The translations under genes were made by a program, and so were the position numbers. Positions 55,099 through 64,000 of a stretch of DNA of 64,000 nucleotides are shown in pieces. Positions within the stretch are counted from its first letter, which is position 1; each line of letters starts with the position of its first letter. The notes under the pieces were generated by a model, which was given only the letters and a program-made list of their open reading frames with translations, ran no database searches and had not been told where the DNA came from. Origin of the DNA: Prochlorococcus sp. AG-355-I20 (GTDB taxonomy: Bacteria; Cyanobacteriota; Cyanobacteriia; PCC-6307; Cyanobiaceae); contig QCDM01000001.1 of assembly GCA_003280895.1 (NCBI GenBank), positions 1 through 64,000 of the forward strand, written 5' to 3'.

Positions 55099-55428
55099 TT
55101 ATCTATCATCTCCAGAACCTCTTATTTTGCCTTTAGCAGCTCTCAATTTTAATTTTTCAAGATTTTGTAATGCAACATCATCTAAATTGAAATTTAATTC
55201 TGTACAAAGATTTGATACATACCACAAAACATCTCCCAACTCTTTTTTAATACCTAATTTTGATTCGTTATCAAATATTCCATTTTTATCTCTTATAACC
55301 TTTTTCACTTTTTCTGCTACCTCACCAGCCTCTCCCACTAAACCAAGAGTTGGATAAATATTATTTGAACCTAAATCTGGATATTGTGCTGTTTCTCTAG
55401 CTTTTTTCTGATAAGTTTTAAAATCCAT
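55099..55428 (-). CDS. MazG-like nucleotide pyrophosphohydrolase
   Basis: The 109-residue protein has the MazG metal site: GLVGEAGEVAEKVKK near residues 29-43 (EAGE) and ELGDVLWYVSNLC near 66-80 (E..D). It is one MazG domain, as in the short MazG-type dimer enzymes that hydrolyse (d)NTPs. Similar genes occur in cyanobacteria and their phages, where they may affect (p)ppGpp. No phage context is seen here. Divergent from pyk. Confidence 0.88.
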   Translation of the reverse strand: MDFKTYQKKARETAQYPDLGSNNIYPTLGLVGEAGEVAEKVKKVIRDKNGIFDNESKLGIKKELGDVLWYVSNLCTELNFNLDDVALQNLEKLKLRAAKGKIRGSGDDR

Positions 55429-55489
55429 GACTTAAATAACTAACTTTGGGTATGGTAAATTTATTTATATCTAGCAATATTATCTATAT

Positions 55490-57280
55490 ATGTCGAATAT
55501 TGATTTAAAAAGAAGAACGAAAATAGTAGCAACTATTGGCCCTGCAACTCAATCTGAAGAGATAATTACAAATTTAATTAAAGCTGGAGTTACAACATTC
55601 AGATTAAATTTCTCACATGGAGATCATAAAGATCATGCTGAGAGAATAAAAACCATAAGGGAAGTATCAAAAAATTTAGATATAGATATTGGAATATTGC
55701 AAGATCTTCAAGGCCCTAAAATACGATTAGGGCGCTTTAAAGATGGGCCAGTAAAAGTTAAAAAAGGCGATAAATTCACGCTGACATCAAATGAAGTCGA
55801 ATGTACTAATACTATTGCAAATGTAACCTACGACAAACTTTCTCAAGAAGTTAGCGAAGGGAAAAGAATACTTTTAGATGATGGAAAAATAGAAATGATT
55901 GTAGAAAAAGTTGATACAAAAGCTAATAATTTGGAGTGCATGGTAACTGTAGGAGGGGTTCTTTCAAACAATAAAGGTGTTAATTTTCCAGATGTTCAAT
56001 TATCAGTAAAAGCATTAACAGAAAAAGATAAAGAGGATTTAAAATTCGGTCTATCTGAAGGAGTTGATTGGATAGCACTAAGTTTCGTAAGAAATCCATC
56101 CGATATAAATGAGATAAAAGATTTAATAAACAAAAATGGGCATTCAACCCCCGTAGTTGCGAAAATAGAAAAATTTGAAGCAATTGATCAGATCGATACA
56201 GTATTACCCTTATGTGATGGGGTTATGGTTGCAAGAGGTGATTTGGGAGTAGAAATGCCTGCTGAAGAAGTTCCTCTTTTACAAAAGGAGTTAATAAGAA
56301 AAGCTAATTCATTGGGTATCCCAATAATTACAGCGACTCAAATGCTTGATTCTATGGCTTCTAACCCAAGACCAACCAGGGCCGAAGTTAGTGATGTTGC
56401 AAATGCAATTCTGGATGGTACAGATGCTGTAATGCTTTCAAACGAAACTGCAGTTGGCGATTATCCTGTAGAGGCAGTTGAAACGATGGCAACCATAGCA
56501 AGAAGAATTGAAAGGGATTATCCACTTAAGGCTATTGAAAGTCACTTACCCAGTACGATCCCAAATGCTATAAGCGCAGCAGTAAGTAATATAGCTAGAC
56601 AACTTGATGCAGGAGCTATAATCCCTTTAACTAAATCAGGTTCTACCGCTCGAAATGTAAGTAAGTTCAGACCACCAACACCTATCTTGGCAACTACTAC
56701 AGAAAGAAGTGTGGCGAGAAGATTGCAGCTTGTTTGGGGAGTTACTCCAATAGTAGTTAAAAATGATGAAAGAACAGCAAAGACTTTTAGTTTAGCTATG
56801 CAAATTGCACAAGAGATGGGGATCCTAAACCAAGGAGATTTAGTAGTTCAAACCGCAGGAACATTAACTGGAATTAGCGGCTCTACAGATTTAATAAAAG
56901 TCGGGTTAGTAAGAAAGATTGTATCAAGAGGAATATCAATAGGGGAAATCGGTGCTACAGGTAAAGCAAGAATAATTACAAATAATCTTGATATATCCTT
57001 AATTTGCCCAGGAGAAATATTATTTGTTCCGAAGGAATTAATGAAAAATATCCCACTGAGTAAAAATATTGCCGGCATTGTTACGAACCAAAATATAAAT
57101 GATGTTTATGTTTTGTATAACGAAAATAATAAAAAGATTTCTACAATTTGTAATTTAGAAAATATGAATAAACTTCAAATCAGTAATGGCGACCTTATAA
57201 CACTCCAGCTTAATGAAGGTGTTATATACATGGGCCAAATTGAAGATGATGATTCAATAGATAAATATAGATATGTCTAG
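55490..57280 (+). CDS. pyk: pyruvate kinase with C-terminal domain
   Basis: The 596-residue protein has the kinase barrel (KIVATIGPATQSEEI; FRLNFSHGDH; ILQDLQGPKIRLG; DGVMVARGDLGVEMP; PIITATQMLDSM), the A/C domains, and an extra region of about 110 residues (after 480: GATGKARIITNNLDISL...) related to the PEP-utiliser swivelling domain that is typical of Bacillus and cyanobacterial long pyruvate kinases. It makes pyruvate and ATP from PEP and ADP. It overlaps the next gene by 8 bases and starts the run through the GTPase gene. Confidence 0.96.
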   Translation: MSNIDLKRRTKIVATIGPATQSEEIITNLIKAGVTTFRLNFSHGDHKDHAERIKTIREVSKNLDIDIGILQDLQGPKIRLGRFKDGPVKVKKGDKFTLTSNEVECTNTIANVTYDKLSQEVSEGKRILLDDGKIEMIVEKVDTKANNLECMVTVGGVLSNNKGVNFPDVQLSVKALTEKDKEDLKFGLSEGVDWIALSFVRNPSDINEIKDLINKNGHSTPVVAKIEKFEAIDQIDTVLPLCDGVMVARGDLGVEMPAEEVPLLQKELIRKANSLGIPIITATQMLDSMASNPRPTRAEVSDVANAILDGTDAVMLSNETAVGDYPVEAVETMATIARRIERDYPLKAIESHLPSTIPNAISAAVSNIARQLDAGAIIPLTKSGSTARNVSKFRPPTPILATTTERSVARRLQLVWGVTPIVVKNDERTAKTFSLAMQIAQEMGILNQGDLVVQTAGTLTGISGSTDLIKVGLVRKIVSRGISIGEIGATGKARIITNNLDISLICPGEILFVPKELMKNIPLSKNIAGIVTNQNINDVYVLYNENNKKISTICNLENMNKLQISNGDLITLQLNEGVIYMGQIEDDDSIDKYRYV

Positions 57281-58505
57281 GAATATCTCAATAAAAGAGG
57301 CCTTAGGCATGGCCACAAAAACTTTAGTTTCGAACAAATTGAGAAGTTCTTTAACAATGCTGGGGATAATTATAGGAAATGCTTCAGTTATTACACTTGT
57401 TGGACTTGGTAGAGGTGCTCAAACATTAGCAAAAAACCAATTAAGTAATTTAGGTGCCAATGTTTTATTTATTGTTCCAGGGAATAATGACACAAGAAGA
57501 AGAGGTATTTCATTTCCTAAAAACCTAGTTTTAGAAGATGCAGTAGCAATAAGCAGTCAAGTACCAACAGTTAAAAAAGTAGCTCCTCAAATTTCTGCTA
57601 ACGAAATAGTGCAGTCAAATTCTAAAAGTTTAAATATATCAATTGCTGGAGTTACCCCTGAATTTCTTGAAGTAAGAAGCTTTGAAGTTGATAAGGGTAG
57701 ATTTTTATCCAAAAGTGATGTTAGTAGTGCAAGAAGTTTTGTTGTAATAGGTCCAGATCTTAAAGACGAATTTTTCAAAGATAATTCCTCATCAATTGGG
57801 GAAAAAATCAGAATTAAAGACCACACTTATGAAATAATCGGAATATTAAAACCAAAAGGTGCTGTATTTGGAAGTAATCAAGACAAAAATGCTTATATTC
57901 CATTAACCACTATGGTCAATAGGATTACAGGGAAGGACCCGACATATGGAGTAAGTTTAAGCTTCATTAGTGTTGAAGCGATAAATAAAAATGCAACTAG
58001 TGCCGCTAAATTTCAGATTACTAACTTATTAAGGCAAAGACATAAAATAATCAGAGATGATGACTTCGCGGTTAGATCACAAGAAGATGCATTGAATATA
58101 GTAACCAACATAACAAGTGGACTAACGTTTTTATTGGCTGGTATTGGGGCAGTTTCTTTAGTAGTTGGAGGCATAGGAATCATGAATATTATGCTCGTTT
58201 CTGTAAGCGAAAGGACGGAAGAGATTGGACTAAGAAAAGCAATAGGTGCTAAACAGTCAGATATATTAATTCAATTTTTAATTGAGGCATTGATTTTATC
58301 TACTATTGGAGGATTAATTGGAACAACAACAGGATTATCAGGTGTTTTTCTTTTATCTCTGATAACACCACTTCCTGCATCAGTAGGAATTACAACTACT
58401 TTTTCCACCATGATCATTTCAGGATCAATAGGTTTAATCTTTGGCGTTTTACCTGCAAAAAGAGCTTCTAAGTTAGATCCAATTGTTGCATTGAGAAGTT
58501 TATAA
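57273..58505 (+). CDS. MacB-type ABC transporter permease
   Basis: The 410-residue protein has the MacB/FtsX plan: an N-terminal transmembrane helix (SLTMLGIIIGNASVITLVGLG), a large periplasmic domain (about 60-270), and three C-terminal helices (LTFLLAGIGAVSLVVGGIGIMNIMLVSVSERTEEIGLRKAIG; LIEALILSTIGGLIG; then GLIFGVLPAKRAS). The ATPase is not adjacent. The substrate is unknown; it may be a lipoprotein, peptide or glycolipid as for DevC/MacB. It starts within the pyk gene. Confidence 0.87.
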   Translation: MSRNISIKEALGMATKTLVSNKLRSSLTMLGIIIGNASVITLVGLGRGAQTLAKNQLSNLGANVLFIVPGNNDTRRRGISFPKNLVLEDAVAISSQVPTVKKVAPQISANEIVQSNSKSLNISIAGVTPEFLEVRSFEVDKGRFLSKSDVSSARSFVVIGPDLKDEFFKDNSSSIGEKIRIKDHTYEIIGILKPKGAVFGSNQDKNAYIPLTTMVNRITGKDPTYGVSLSFISVEAINKNATSAAKFQITNLLRQRHKIIRDDDFAVRSQEDALNIVTNITSGLTFLLAGIGAVSLVVGGIGIMNIMLVSVSERTEEIGLRKAIGAKQSDILIQFLIEALILSTIGGLIGTTTGLSGVFLLSLITPLPASVGITTTFSTMIISGSIGLIFGVLPAKRASKLDPIVALRSL

Positions 58506-58520
58506 ATAGAATTTATAATA

Positions 58521-59090
58521 ATGCTCAATTTTTATAAATTAATTGAGATACTAGTGAGTCTTCAATTATTAGTAATAACATCAATGTTACCTGTTTATAT
58601 ACCACTAATTTTTATCTATAAATCTAGTAATATCTTTGAGTTACCTATCACATGGCAAATTCCGACCATAATTTTATTAACACTTATATTCCATAAAAAA
58701 GTTGTTTTCAGAGCATTTTCTATATATATAATTTTGGGGTTATTTATACTTCCTGTCTTTCATCAAGGAGGTTCATTAGGTTATTTGCTCACTCCAAATT
58801 TTGGTTATTTATTAGGTTTATATCCATTAATCAAAATTATTGATAATTTAAATAATAGAAATAAAATAAAAGTTGGAAACTACTTAAAAAACGGATTTAT
58901 AGCAATAGGTGCTATGCATTTAACTGGAATATTTTACAACTTCATACAATTTATATTCTACGGTCAATACAATTTATTTCTATATAATTTAGGGAAATAT
59001 TCATTAGGTAAGATTGGATATCATTTTTTAATGCTTTTTCCACTTTTATTACTTATTAAACCCATCGAACGTTTAAAACGTAGCAAATAA
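58521..59090 (+). CDS. bioY: BioY-type biotin transporter S component
   Basis: The 189-residue protein has about six transmembrane helices and the BioY features VFRAFSIYIILGLFILPVF and GGSLGYLLTPNFGYLLGLYP. BioY binds biotin in the membrane alone or with an ECF module (not seen here). It lies between an ABC permease and lspA and shares its last base with the lspA start (TAATG). The low sequence conservation of BioY leaves moderate certainty. Confidence 0.78.
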   Translation: MLNFYKLIEILVSLQLLVITSMLPVYIPLIFIYKSSNIFELPITWQIPTIILLTLIFHKKVVFRAFSIYIILGLFILPVFHQGGSLGYLLTPNFGYLLGLYPLIKIIDNLNNRNKIKVGNYLKNGFIAIGAMHLTGIFYNFIQFIFYGQYNLFLYNLGKYSLGKIGYHFLMLFPLLLLIKPIERLKRSK

Positions 59091-59548
59091 TGATTATTAA
59101 TATAAAAACAAAATTATATTTTGTATCTTTAAGTATTTTTATTGTTCTAATAGATCAATTTACGAAATATTTAATGTTTTATAATAAAAAATTATTTATT
59201 AATAAAGATTTTCTTTTATTCAAATTAGACTTTGTAAAAAATTACGGAGCAGCATTTAACATATTTAGTGGTAGTAGGGTATTTTTATCTTTAATAAGTA
59301 TTTTTTTTTCTATATTACTTATTTATTTGATATTTAGGAAGAATACTTTAAACACATTCGATCTATATTCTTATAGCTTTATTCTTGGGGGAACTATTGG
59401 TAATGGTATAGATAGGATATATAGAGGTTTTGTAGTTGATTTTATAAATTTAAATATTATAAATTTTCCAGTATTTAATATTGCTGATATATCTATTAAT
59501 ATTGGTTTCATTATTTTACTGTATAACATTTTTAAAAATAATAGATAA
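59090..59548 (+). CDS. lspA: lipoprotein signal peptidase II
   Basis: The 152-residue membrane protein has four helices and the family motifs DQFTKY near residue 22, NYGAAFN near 51, and GNGIDRIYRGFVVDF with the first catalytic Asp (D117), then FNIADISI with the second (D133). It cleaves signal peptides of lipoproteins, such as the LptC-like protein in this window. It starts with the overlapping TAATG after bioY. Confidence 0.94.
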   Translation: MIINIKTKLYFVSLSIFIVLIDQFTKYLMFYNKKLFINKDFLLFKLDFVKNYGAAFNIFSGSRVFLSLISIFFSILLIYLIFRKNTLNTFDLYSYSFILGGTIGNGIDRIYRGFVVDFINLNIINFPVFNIADISINIGFIILLYNIFKNNR

Positions 59549-59549
59549 A

Positions 59550-61049
59550 ATGAATTACTTGAAATTAAAGTATATAAAGTATGTAGTATTGATATTATTT
59601 CTTTATATTTTATTGTCCATATTTGTAAGAATAATAAATATTTATACACTTTTATTTTTAATTATAATTATTTATACTTTTTATAATATTGATAAAAAAT
59701 TATTTAAAAAAATAGTTTATAAAGTTATATATAAAAATAAAAAAAATACACTTTCATTCAAAAATACATATGGTGCTGCCAAGATAAGTTTGGAAGGAGT
59801 CGAGAAAATTAATAAAAAAATTAAAGATAAAGTAAAAGCTGAATTGTTAAATTACCAAAAAAATAAACTAGAGTCCCAATTAAAAACAGGAGATTATAAA
59901 GTTACTCTTTTTGGAGCAGGTTCCTCTGGAAAAACATCTATAGCAAGATCTTTATTGAAAAATATTGTCGGGCAAACCTCAGCAAAAATAGGAACAACAA
60001 AGCAAATTAATAGCTATAAAATTCATATACCAATTTTAAAAAGAAACATTAATATAGTTGATACTCCGGGTTTATTCGAACCATCTAAATTAGGAGAAGA
60101 AAGAGAAAAAGCAACAATTATACAAGCTTCAAATTCTGACTTAGTTCTTTTTGTGTTAGATCAGGACATAAATAAGTACGAAAACTATTTGATTAAAGAA
60201 TTATTAAAATTAAGGAAAAAAATAATAATAGTTCTGAATAAATGTGATTTGAGGTCTAAAGATGAAAATAACCTTATCAAAGAAAATATAATTTCTATAA
60301 CTTCTGCTAGAAATAATAAAATTTCTGTCGTTCAAACAATTGCAGTTCCTCAAAAATCTACATATACAAAATCAGATGCTTTAAATTTAGTTCCAGAGGT
60401 AGGAAGTTTATTTAAAGAAATAATTGAAACCCTCGATAATAATGGTGAAGAGTTATTGGCGGATAATATTCTTTTTCGCTCAAATAAGTTAGGTATTAAA
60501 AGTAAAAATTTCGTACAAGAACAAAGATATTTAATGTCAAATAAAGTGATCAATAAATATATGTGGATAACAGGAGGAGTAATACTAGTTAATCCACTAC
60601 CAGCTGTTGATTTTCTTGCTACTACCTCCGTAAACCTTCAAATGATAATGGAGTTATCAAAAATATATGAAATAAAGCTTACAAAAAAAGATGCAAAAGA
60701 TTTGGCGACTTCATTGCTAAGCGCATTGGCTAAACAAGGAATACTTAAAGGGGGTCTAGCCATTCTTTCTCCTGCTCTAGCTACTAGCTTGACTAAAATA
60801 ATATTATCTAAATCTATACAATCAGTTACAGCAGGCTGGTTAATAAGAATAGTAGGACTAAGTTTGATTGAATATTTTAAAAATGGTCAAAATTGGGGAG
60901 ATGGAGGAATTCAAGAAGTAGTCGATAAGATCTATAGAATAAGTAAAAGAGAGGATATTTTAAATAATTTCGTAAAAGAAGCTATTTCAAAAATTGAAAC
61001 GAAAAAATATTTTAAATCAAATAAAAGTTTGCCTCCATTTACTAATTAA
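59550..61049 (+). CDS. membrane GTPase with DUF697 domain
   Basis: The start chosen is ATG at 59550, one base after the lspA stop; a longer frame from 59481 is read in the lspA gene. The 499-residue protein has two N-terminal transmembrane segments (about 11-45), a G-domain with P-loop G122-AGSSGKTS130, DTPG171-174 and NKCD near 229, and a C-terminal DUF697 with helical membrane-like segments (WITGGVILVNPLPAVDFLATTSVN; LATSLLSALAKQGILKGGLAI). Such cyanobacterial GTPases are of unknown role, perhaps in thylakoid or envelope maintenance. Convergent with the small gene at 61042 with 8-base overlap. Confidence 0.86.
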   Translation: MNYLKLKYIKYVVLILFLYILLSIFVRIINIYTLLFLIIIIYTFYNIDKKLFKKIVYKVIYKNKKNTLSFKNTYGAAKISLEGVEKINKKIKDKVKAELLNYQKNKLESQLKTGDYKVTLFGAGSSGKTSIARSLLKNIVGQTSAKIGTTKQINSYKIHIPILKRNINIVDTPGLFEPSKLGEEREKATIIQASNSDLVLFVLDQDINKYENYLIKELLKLRKKIIIVLNKCDLRSKDENNLIKENIISITSARNNKISVVQTIAVPQKSTYTKSDALNLVPEVGSLFKEIIETLDNNGEELLADNILFRSNKLGIKSKNFVQEQRYLMSNKVINKYMWITGGVILVNPLPAVDFLATTSVNLQMIMELSKIYEIKLTKKDAKDLATSLLSALAKQGILKGGLAILSPALATSLTKIILSKSIQSVTAGWLIRIVGLSLIEYFKNGQNWGDGGIQEVVDKIYRISKREDILNNFVKEAISKIETKKYFKSNKSLPPFTN

Positions 61050-61179
61050 TATTGGATAATTGATCATTCAGATAATTCCTGAAATCAAAGATAGTAATTA
61101 GTAGTAAATAAGCAATGCAAATAGCTATAGAGATAAAACCTGTTACTATTGCAATAATTTTTGATCTACCCATATTCAT
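61042..61179 (-). CDS. small membrane protein (45 aa)
   Basis: A minus-strand frame from ATG (complement of 61177-61179) to TAG (61042-61044). The product has one transmembrane helix (IIAIVTGFISIAICIAYLLLITIF, about residues 8-31) between MNMGRSK and a polar tail FRNYLNDQLSN. An alternative start, two codons downstream, begins MGRSK. The pattern (positive start, one helix, polar tail) is typical of real small membrane proteins in picocyanobacteria. It lies three bases after the decarboxylase stop on the same strand. Function unknown. Confidence 0.6.
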   Translation of the reverse strand: MNMGRSKIIAIVTGFISIAICIAYLLLITIFDFRNYLNDQLSNIN

Positions 61180-61182
61180 TAG

Positions 61183-62568
61183 TTAAGCATCTAGAAGTCT
61201 CAATAGTTCTTCAATATGAGAATCCTTCGTATTGTAATTTCCCATGACAACCCGTAAAAAATATTTACCTTTAAATTTTGGTCTAGATAGCATAAAATTA
61301 TTGTTAATAAGTTCATTAATTTTAGTTTGAGTCCATGCATCAGAGTCTTTTGGCTTAAGTTTCTTTGGCAAGAATGAAACAATATGAAGAGGACCTGAAT
61401 ATATATCAAATTTATTTTTACTAATATTTTCTATAAAAAAATCTTTTCTTTTAATTGATGAATTTAATATATTTTCTATTCCATTAAGACCTAAAAATCG
61501 TAACCCAAGCCATAGTTTGATAATCTCTGCAGGTCTAGAACCTTGTATGCCTATTTCTCCTCTATTTATAATATTTTCTTTAGATGATATATATGGTAGT
61601 CCAGTATTAAAAGTATTTTCTAAAATACTCATATTTGAAACCAATAACAAAGATGAAGTCTTTGTAATGCCAATGATTTTTTGTGGATTTATCGTTATCG
61701 AATTAGCCTGATTAATATTATTTAAACCTTCTATGGGGAAAGAAGTTATGGCAAAAATCCCTCCAATGGAGCCATCAATATGTAACCATATGTTTCTTTC
61801 TTTACAAATTTCACTTATTTCTTTAATAGGATCGATGGCTCCTCGTACTGTTGTCCCAAGGGTGGCAACAATAGCAAATATTTTTTTATTTTCTATTGAA
61901 CAATTATCTAAAGACTTTCTGAGATCGTTTATATCCATACAACCGTTATTATCAGTTTTAATCCTGACAAGATTTGATTCATTCAGACCCATTATTCTTA
62001 TGCATTTAATAAAGGAGGAATGAGCATCTTCACTAACAAGTAATATAGAATTGGGATCTGAACCTAATCCAGAATTATGTCTAGCTGCAATAAGTGCATT
62101 CAAATTACTTAATGTGCCTCCGCTAGCTGCTATACCTCCAGAAGAATCATTAAATCCTATTTTCTTTGCAAACCATTTGCATAATGATTCCTCTAGTAAA
62201 GTAATACTTGGAGACAACTCGTAAGCGAGAAGATTATTATTTAAACCAGCAGCAATTAAATCTCCAATAATAGAAAAAATCAAAGGTGGGGGATCAAGAT
62301 GAGCTAGAGAGCCGGGATGTACTGGATTAAATGAATTATTCAGAAGAGATTGAATCTCAGAAAACAAATCTTCTGGAGAATTACCTTCCTCATTAGGCAT
62401 CAAGCACTTGAAATTCTCATCAAGGGGCAATGGACCAAATTTCTCGGCTTTAGAGAACCAGTCACAAAGAATTTGATTCGCTCTATTTAGGAGAGTATTT
62501 AAGTTATCGTTAGTCCCTAAATAAGAAGGGAAGTATATATCTTTTTTATTAATTAAATCTTCAGTCAT
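61183..62568 (-). CDS. group II PLP-dependent decarboxylase
   Basis: The 461-residue protein matches the aromatic-L-amino-acid/diaminobutyrate decarboxylase family. Visible parts are HPGSLAHLDPPP near residue 88, GIAASGGTLSNLNALIAAR near 150, VATLGTTVRGAIDPI near 240, HIDGSIGG near 270 and the PLP lysine in TINPQKIIG near 305. The substrate cannot be told from sequence; glutamate, diaminobutyrate or an aromatic amino acid are options. Divergent from tadA (43 bp). Confidence 0.85.
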   Translation of the reverse strand: MTEDLINKKDIYFPSYLGTNDNLNTLLNRANQILCDWFSKAEKFGPLPLDENFKCLMPNEEGNSPEDLFSEIQSLLNNSFNPVHPGSLAHLDPPPLIFSIIGDLIAAGLNNNLLAYELSPSITLLEESLCKWFAKKIGFNDSSGGIAASGGTLSNLNALIAARHNSGLGSDPNSILLVSEDAHSSFIKCIRIMGLNESNLVRIKTDNNGCMDINDLRKSLDNCSIENKKIFAIVATLGTTVRGAIDPIKEISEICKERNIWLHIDGSIGGIFAITSFPIEGLNNINQANSITINPQKIIGITKTSSLLLVSNMSILENTFNTGLPYISSKENIINRGEIGIQGSRPAEIIKLWLGLRFLGLNGIENILNSSIKRKDFFIENISKNKFDIYSGPLHIVSFLPKKLKPKDSDAWTQTKINELINNNFMLSRPKFKGKYFLRVVMGNYNTKDSHIEELLRLLDA

Positions 62569-62611
62569 CAGATAAGATATCTATTAATAAGTTTATTCTC
62601 AATATTGGTAA

Positions 62612-63127
62612 ATGAGATATATTTTTGAAAATCTAAATAGTAATCATGATCAACAGAAAGGAATAAATATTTCAAATTACACCAGTTGGATGAACTCTAT
62701 TTTAAGAAGATCAAAAGAAATTGGCAAAGTTGAGTTACCAATATGTTCAATAATTTTAGATGAGAAAGGAAGATGTATTGGAAGAGGGGTTAATAGGAGA
62801 AATATAAATAAAGATCCATTAGGTCATGCTGAATTAATGGCACTAAGGCAGGCATCACTAATAAAAAATGATTGGAGATTTAATGAATGTATTATAATTA
62901 CAAATTTAGAACCTTGTACCATGTGTGCTTCAGCACTTATTCAAGCAAGGATGGGTAAAGTTGTTTTTGGTGCCTACGATAAGAAAAGAGGTGGTTTGGG
63001 TGGCTCAATTGACTTATCAAAGCATAAAAGTTCTCATCACAAAATGGAAATTGTAGGAGGTATTTTAGAAGACGAATGTAGTCAAATCTTACAACTTTGG
63101 TTTAAAAAGATGAGGAGTCAAAAATAG
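62612..63127 (+). CDS. tadA: tRNA adenosine deaminase (TadA)
   Basis: The 171-residue protein has the deaminase zinc site: GHAELMALRQA with His-Ala-Glu near residue 72, and LEPCTMCASALIQARMGKVVFGAYD with PC-x2-C near 100. It makes the inosine of tRNA-Arg(ACG). The start at ATG 62612 is upstream of an ordinary 20-residue N-terminal extension. Its end overlaps the aminotransferase gene on the other strand by 26 bases. Confidence 0.92.
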   Translation: MRYIFENLNSNHDQQKGINISNYTSWMNSILRRSKEIGKVELPICSIILDEKGRCIGRGVNRRNINKDPLGHAELMALRQASLIKNDWRFNECIIITNLEPCTMCASALIQARMGKVVFGAYDKKRGGLGGSIDLSKHKSSHHKMEIVGGILEDECSQILQLWFKKMRSQK

Positions 63128-64000
63128 AATATTTTTTTAACTCAGTATCAAATAGGTTTAATAATCTGTCTACATTCTCCTCACTTGAGTTAAAGCCCAT
63201 TAATCCTATGCGCCATACCTTACCAGACAATTCTCCGAGTCCATTTCCTATTTCTATTCCAAAGTTTCTTAAAAGATGATTTCTAAAACCATCTCCATCA
63301 ACTGCAGGTGGAATTTTAACTGTTGTGAGAGTTGGCAATCGATAATCTTCTGATACATGTAATTCCATGCCAAGACTTTCTAAACCATTCCAAAGTTTCT
63401 TTGCATTAGTATTATGCCTATGCCAAACATTCTCTAAACCTTCATTTGCAATTAATCGTAAACCTTCTCGAATAGCAAAATTCATATTTACAGGGGCAGT
63501 GTGATGGTAAACGCGATCAGAACCCCAATATTTATTTAAAAGAGATAAATCTAAATACCAGTTGGGAACTTTTGTTTTTCTTGAACTTAGTTTATCTTCA
63601 GCTCTTCTATTCATTGTAAAAGGACTTAATCCTGGCGGGCAGCTTAATCCTTTCTGGCTACAACTATAAGCTAAATCTATTTTCCATTCATCTATCAATA
63701 GTTCTAGAGCCCCAAGGGAAGTAACTGCGTCAACTAAAAACAAGCAGTTATTTTTTCTACATAAATCACCAATTCCATCAAGAGGTTGTAAAACTCCACT
63801 AGATGTTTCGGCGTGAACAATAGCAAATATAGCTGGTTTTTTAGTCTCTATTTCATACTTGATTTCTTCATAAGAAAAAGATTCACCCCAAGGTTTTTCC
63901 ATAACAGATAAATCTGCTTTATATCTAGTTGCCATATCAACTAGTCTGTCTCCAAAATATCCTTTTTTTGCGATAAGGATTTTTTCTCCTTCCTCTATAA
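63102..64000 (-). CDS. class V aminotransferase, partial (5' end beyond window)
   Basis: The frame is open to the right edge, adding at least IEEGEKILIAKKGYFGDRL upstream of the first Met at 63935, so it is the C-terminal 298 or so residues of a longer protein of about 380. It has HAETSSGVLQPLDGIG, LFLVDAVTSLGALELLID, and the PLP lysine in YSCSQKGLSCPPGLSP. This fits serine-pyruvate / alanine-glyoxylate aminotransferase, used in photorespiratory glycolate metabolism. Overlaps tadA tail to tail. Confidence 0.9.
   Translation of the reverse strand, partial: IEEGEKILIAKKGYFGDRLVDMATRYKADLSVMEKPWGESFSYEEIKYEIETKKPAIFAIVHAETSSGVLQPLDGIGDLCRKNNCLFLVDAVTSLGALELLIDEWKIDLAYSCSQKGLSCPPGLSPFTMNRRAEDKLSSRKTKVPNWYLDLSLLNKYWGSDRVYHHTAPVNMNFAIREGLRLIANEGLENVWHRHNTNAKKLWNGLESLGMELHVSEDYRLPTLTTVKIPPAVDGDGFRNHLLRNFGIEIGNGLGELSGKVWRIGLMGFNSSEENVDRLLNLFDTELKKYSIFDSSSF

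Noticed and set aside
55099..55428. MazG-like gene as a sign of phage-derived DNA
   Set aside because: MazG genes are carried by cyanophages, but the neighbours are all core host genes and no phage gene is present.
59481..59549. Longer N-terminus for the DUF697 GTPase
   Set aside because: The extra 23 codons lie wholly inside lspA in another frame; ATG at 59550 directly after the lspA stop is the better start.

Overview
The window is a very AT-rich, gene-dense bacterial chromosome segment. It looks like a high-light-adapted Prochlorococcus of the MED4/MIT9515 type. The reasons are the photosynthesis genes (psaK, a cytochrome b6 haem-c assembly factor, a plant-type ferredoxin), families largely restricted to cyanobacteria (DUF1651, DUF1995, DUF2499, DUF3110, DUF3593), an early-branching DnaK1 with its J-protein, cobalamin genes with MetH, and tiny intergenic gaps. 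I recognise the families from memory of such genomes; no database search was run.

Layout. Bases 1-3300 are small-ORF rich: several proteins under 70 residues, a ribbon-helix-helix (RHH) gene with palindromes around its promoter, a possible structured RNA, a small frame with an in-frame stop coupled to a thioredoxin-like gene, and a degraded membrane-protein relic. A tRNA-Met closes this stretch. From 3.4 to 12 kb are housekeeping genes: trmL, cobU, a cytochrome b6f assembly factor, an LptC-like lipoprotein, metG, a short RNase II-like gene, rpsR, rpmG and pheT. Between 11.97 and 12.91 kb lies the most unusual DNA: about 2.3 copies of a 171-174 bp tandem repeat carrying nested palindromes, with an outlying fragment on the other side of an 86-aa gene. 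It abuts a gene encoding an N-terminal RHH domain joined to a C-terminal J-domain.

From 14 to 34 kb come an Ap4A phosphorylase, metH with ilvE, cobN, a PHP phosphoesterase with hemJ, uvrC, coaD, the dapF / cysteine desulfurase / DUF1995 / dacB operon, and leuS. From 35 to 49 kb: pgi, purN, argC, ribBA, a cyclophilin, DUF3110, dnaK-dnaJ, tRNA-Ser, a ferredoxin, an inositol-phosphatase family gene, hisZ, htpG, rpmB. From 49 to 64 kb: a PrxQ-type peroxiredoxin, DUF2499-DUF3593, psaK, dxs, ilvA, scpB, a YggT gene, a MazG-like gene, a run pyk / ABC permease / bioY / lspA / GTPase, a PLP decarboxylase, tadA, and a class V aminotransferase cut by the right edge.

How the genes connect: cobU and cobN make the corrinoid that MetH uses. 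hemJ, the b6f assembly factor, psaK and ferredoxin serve the photosynthetic apparatus. dapF and dacB serve peptidoglycan. dnaK-dnaJ, htpG and clpS serve protein quality control. No rRNA, CRISPR array, transposase, integrase or phage structural gene was seen. The best candidate for something undescribed is the RHH/J-domain protein with its adjacent palindromic repeat array, followed by the self-contained RHH gene with spaced operators near 1 kb.
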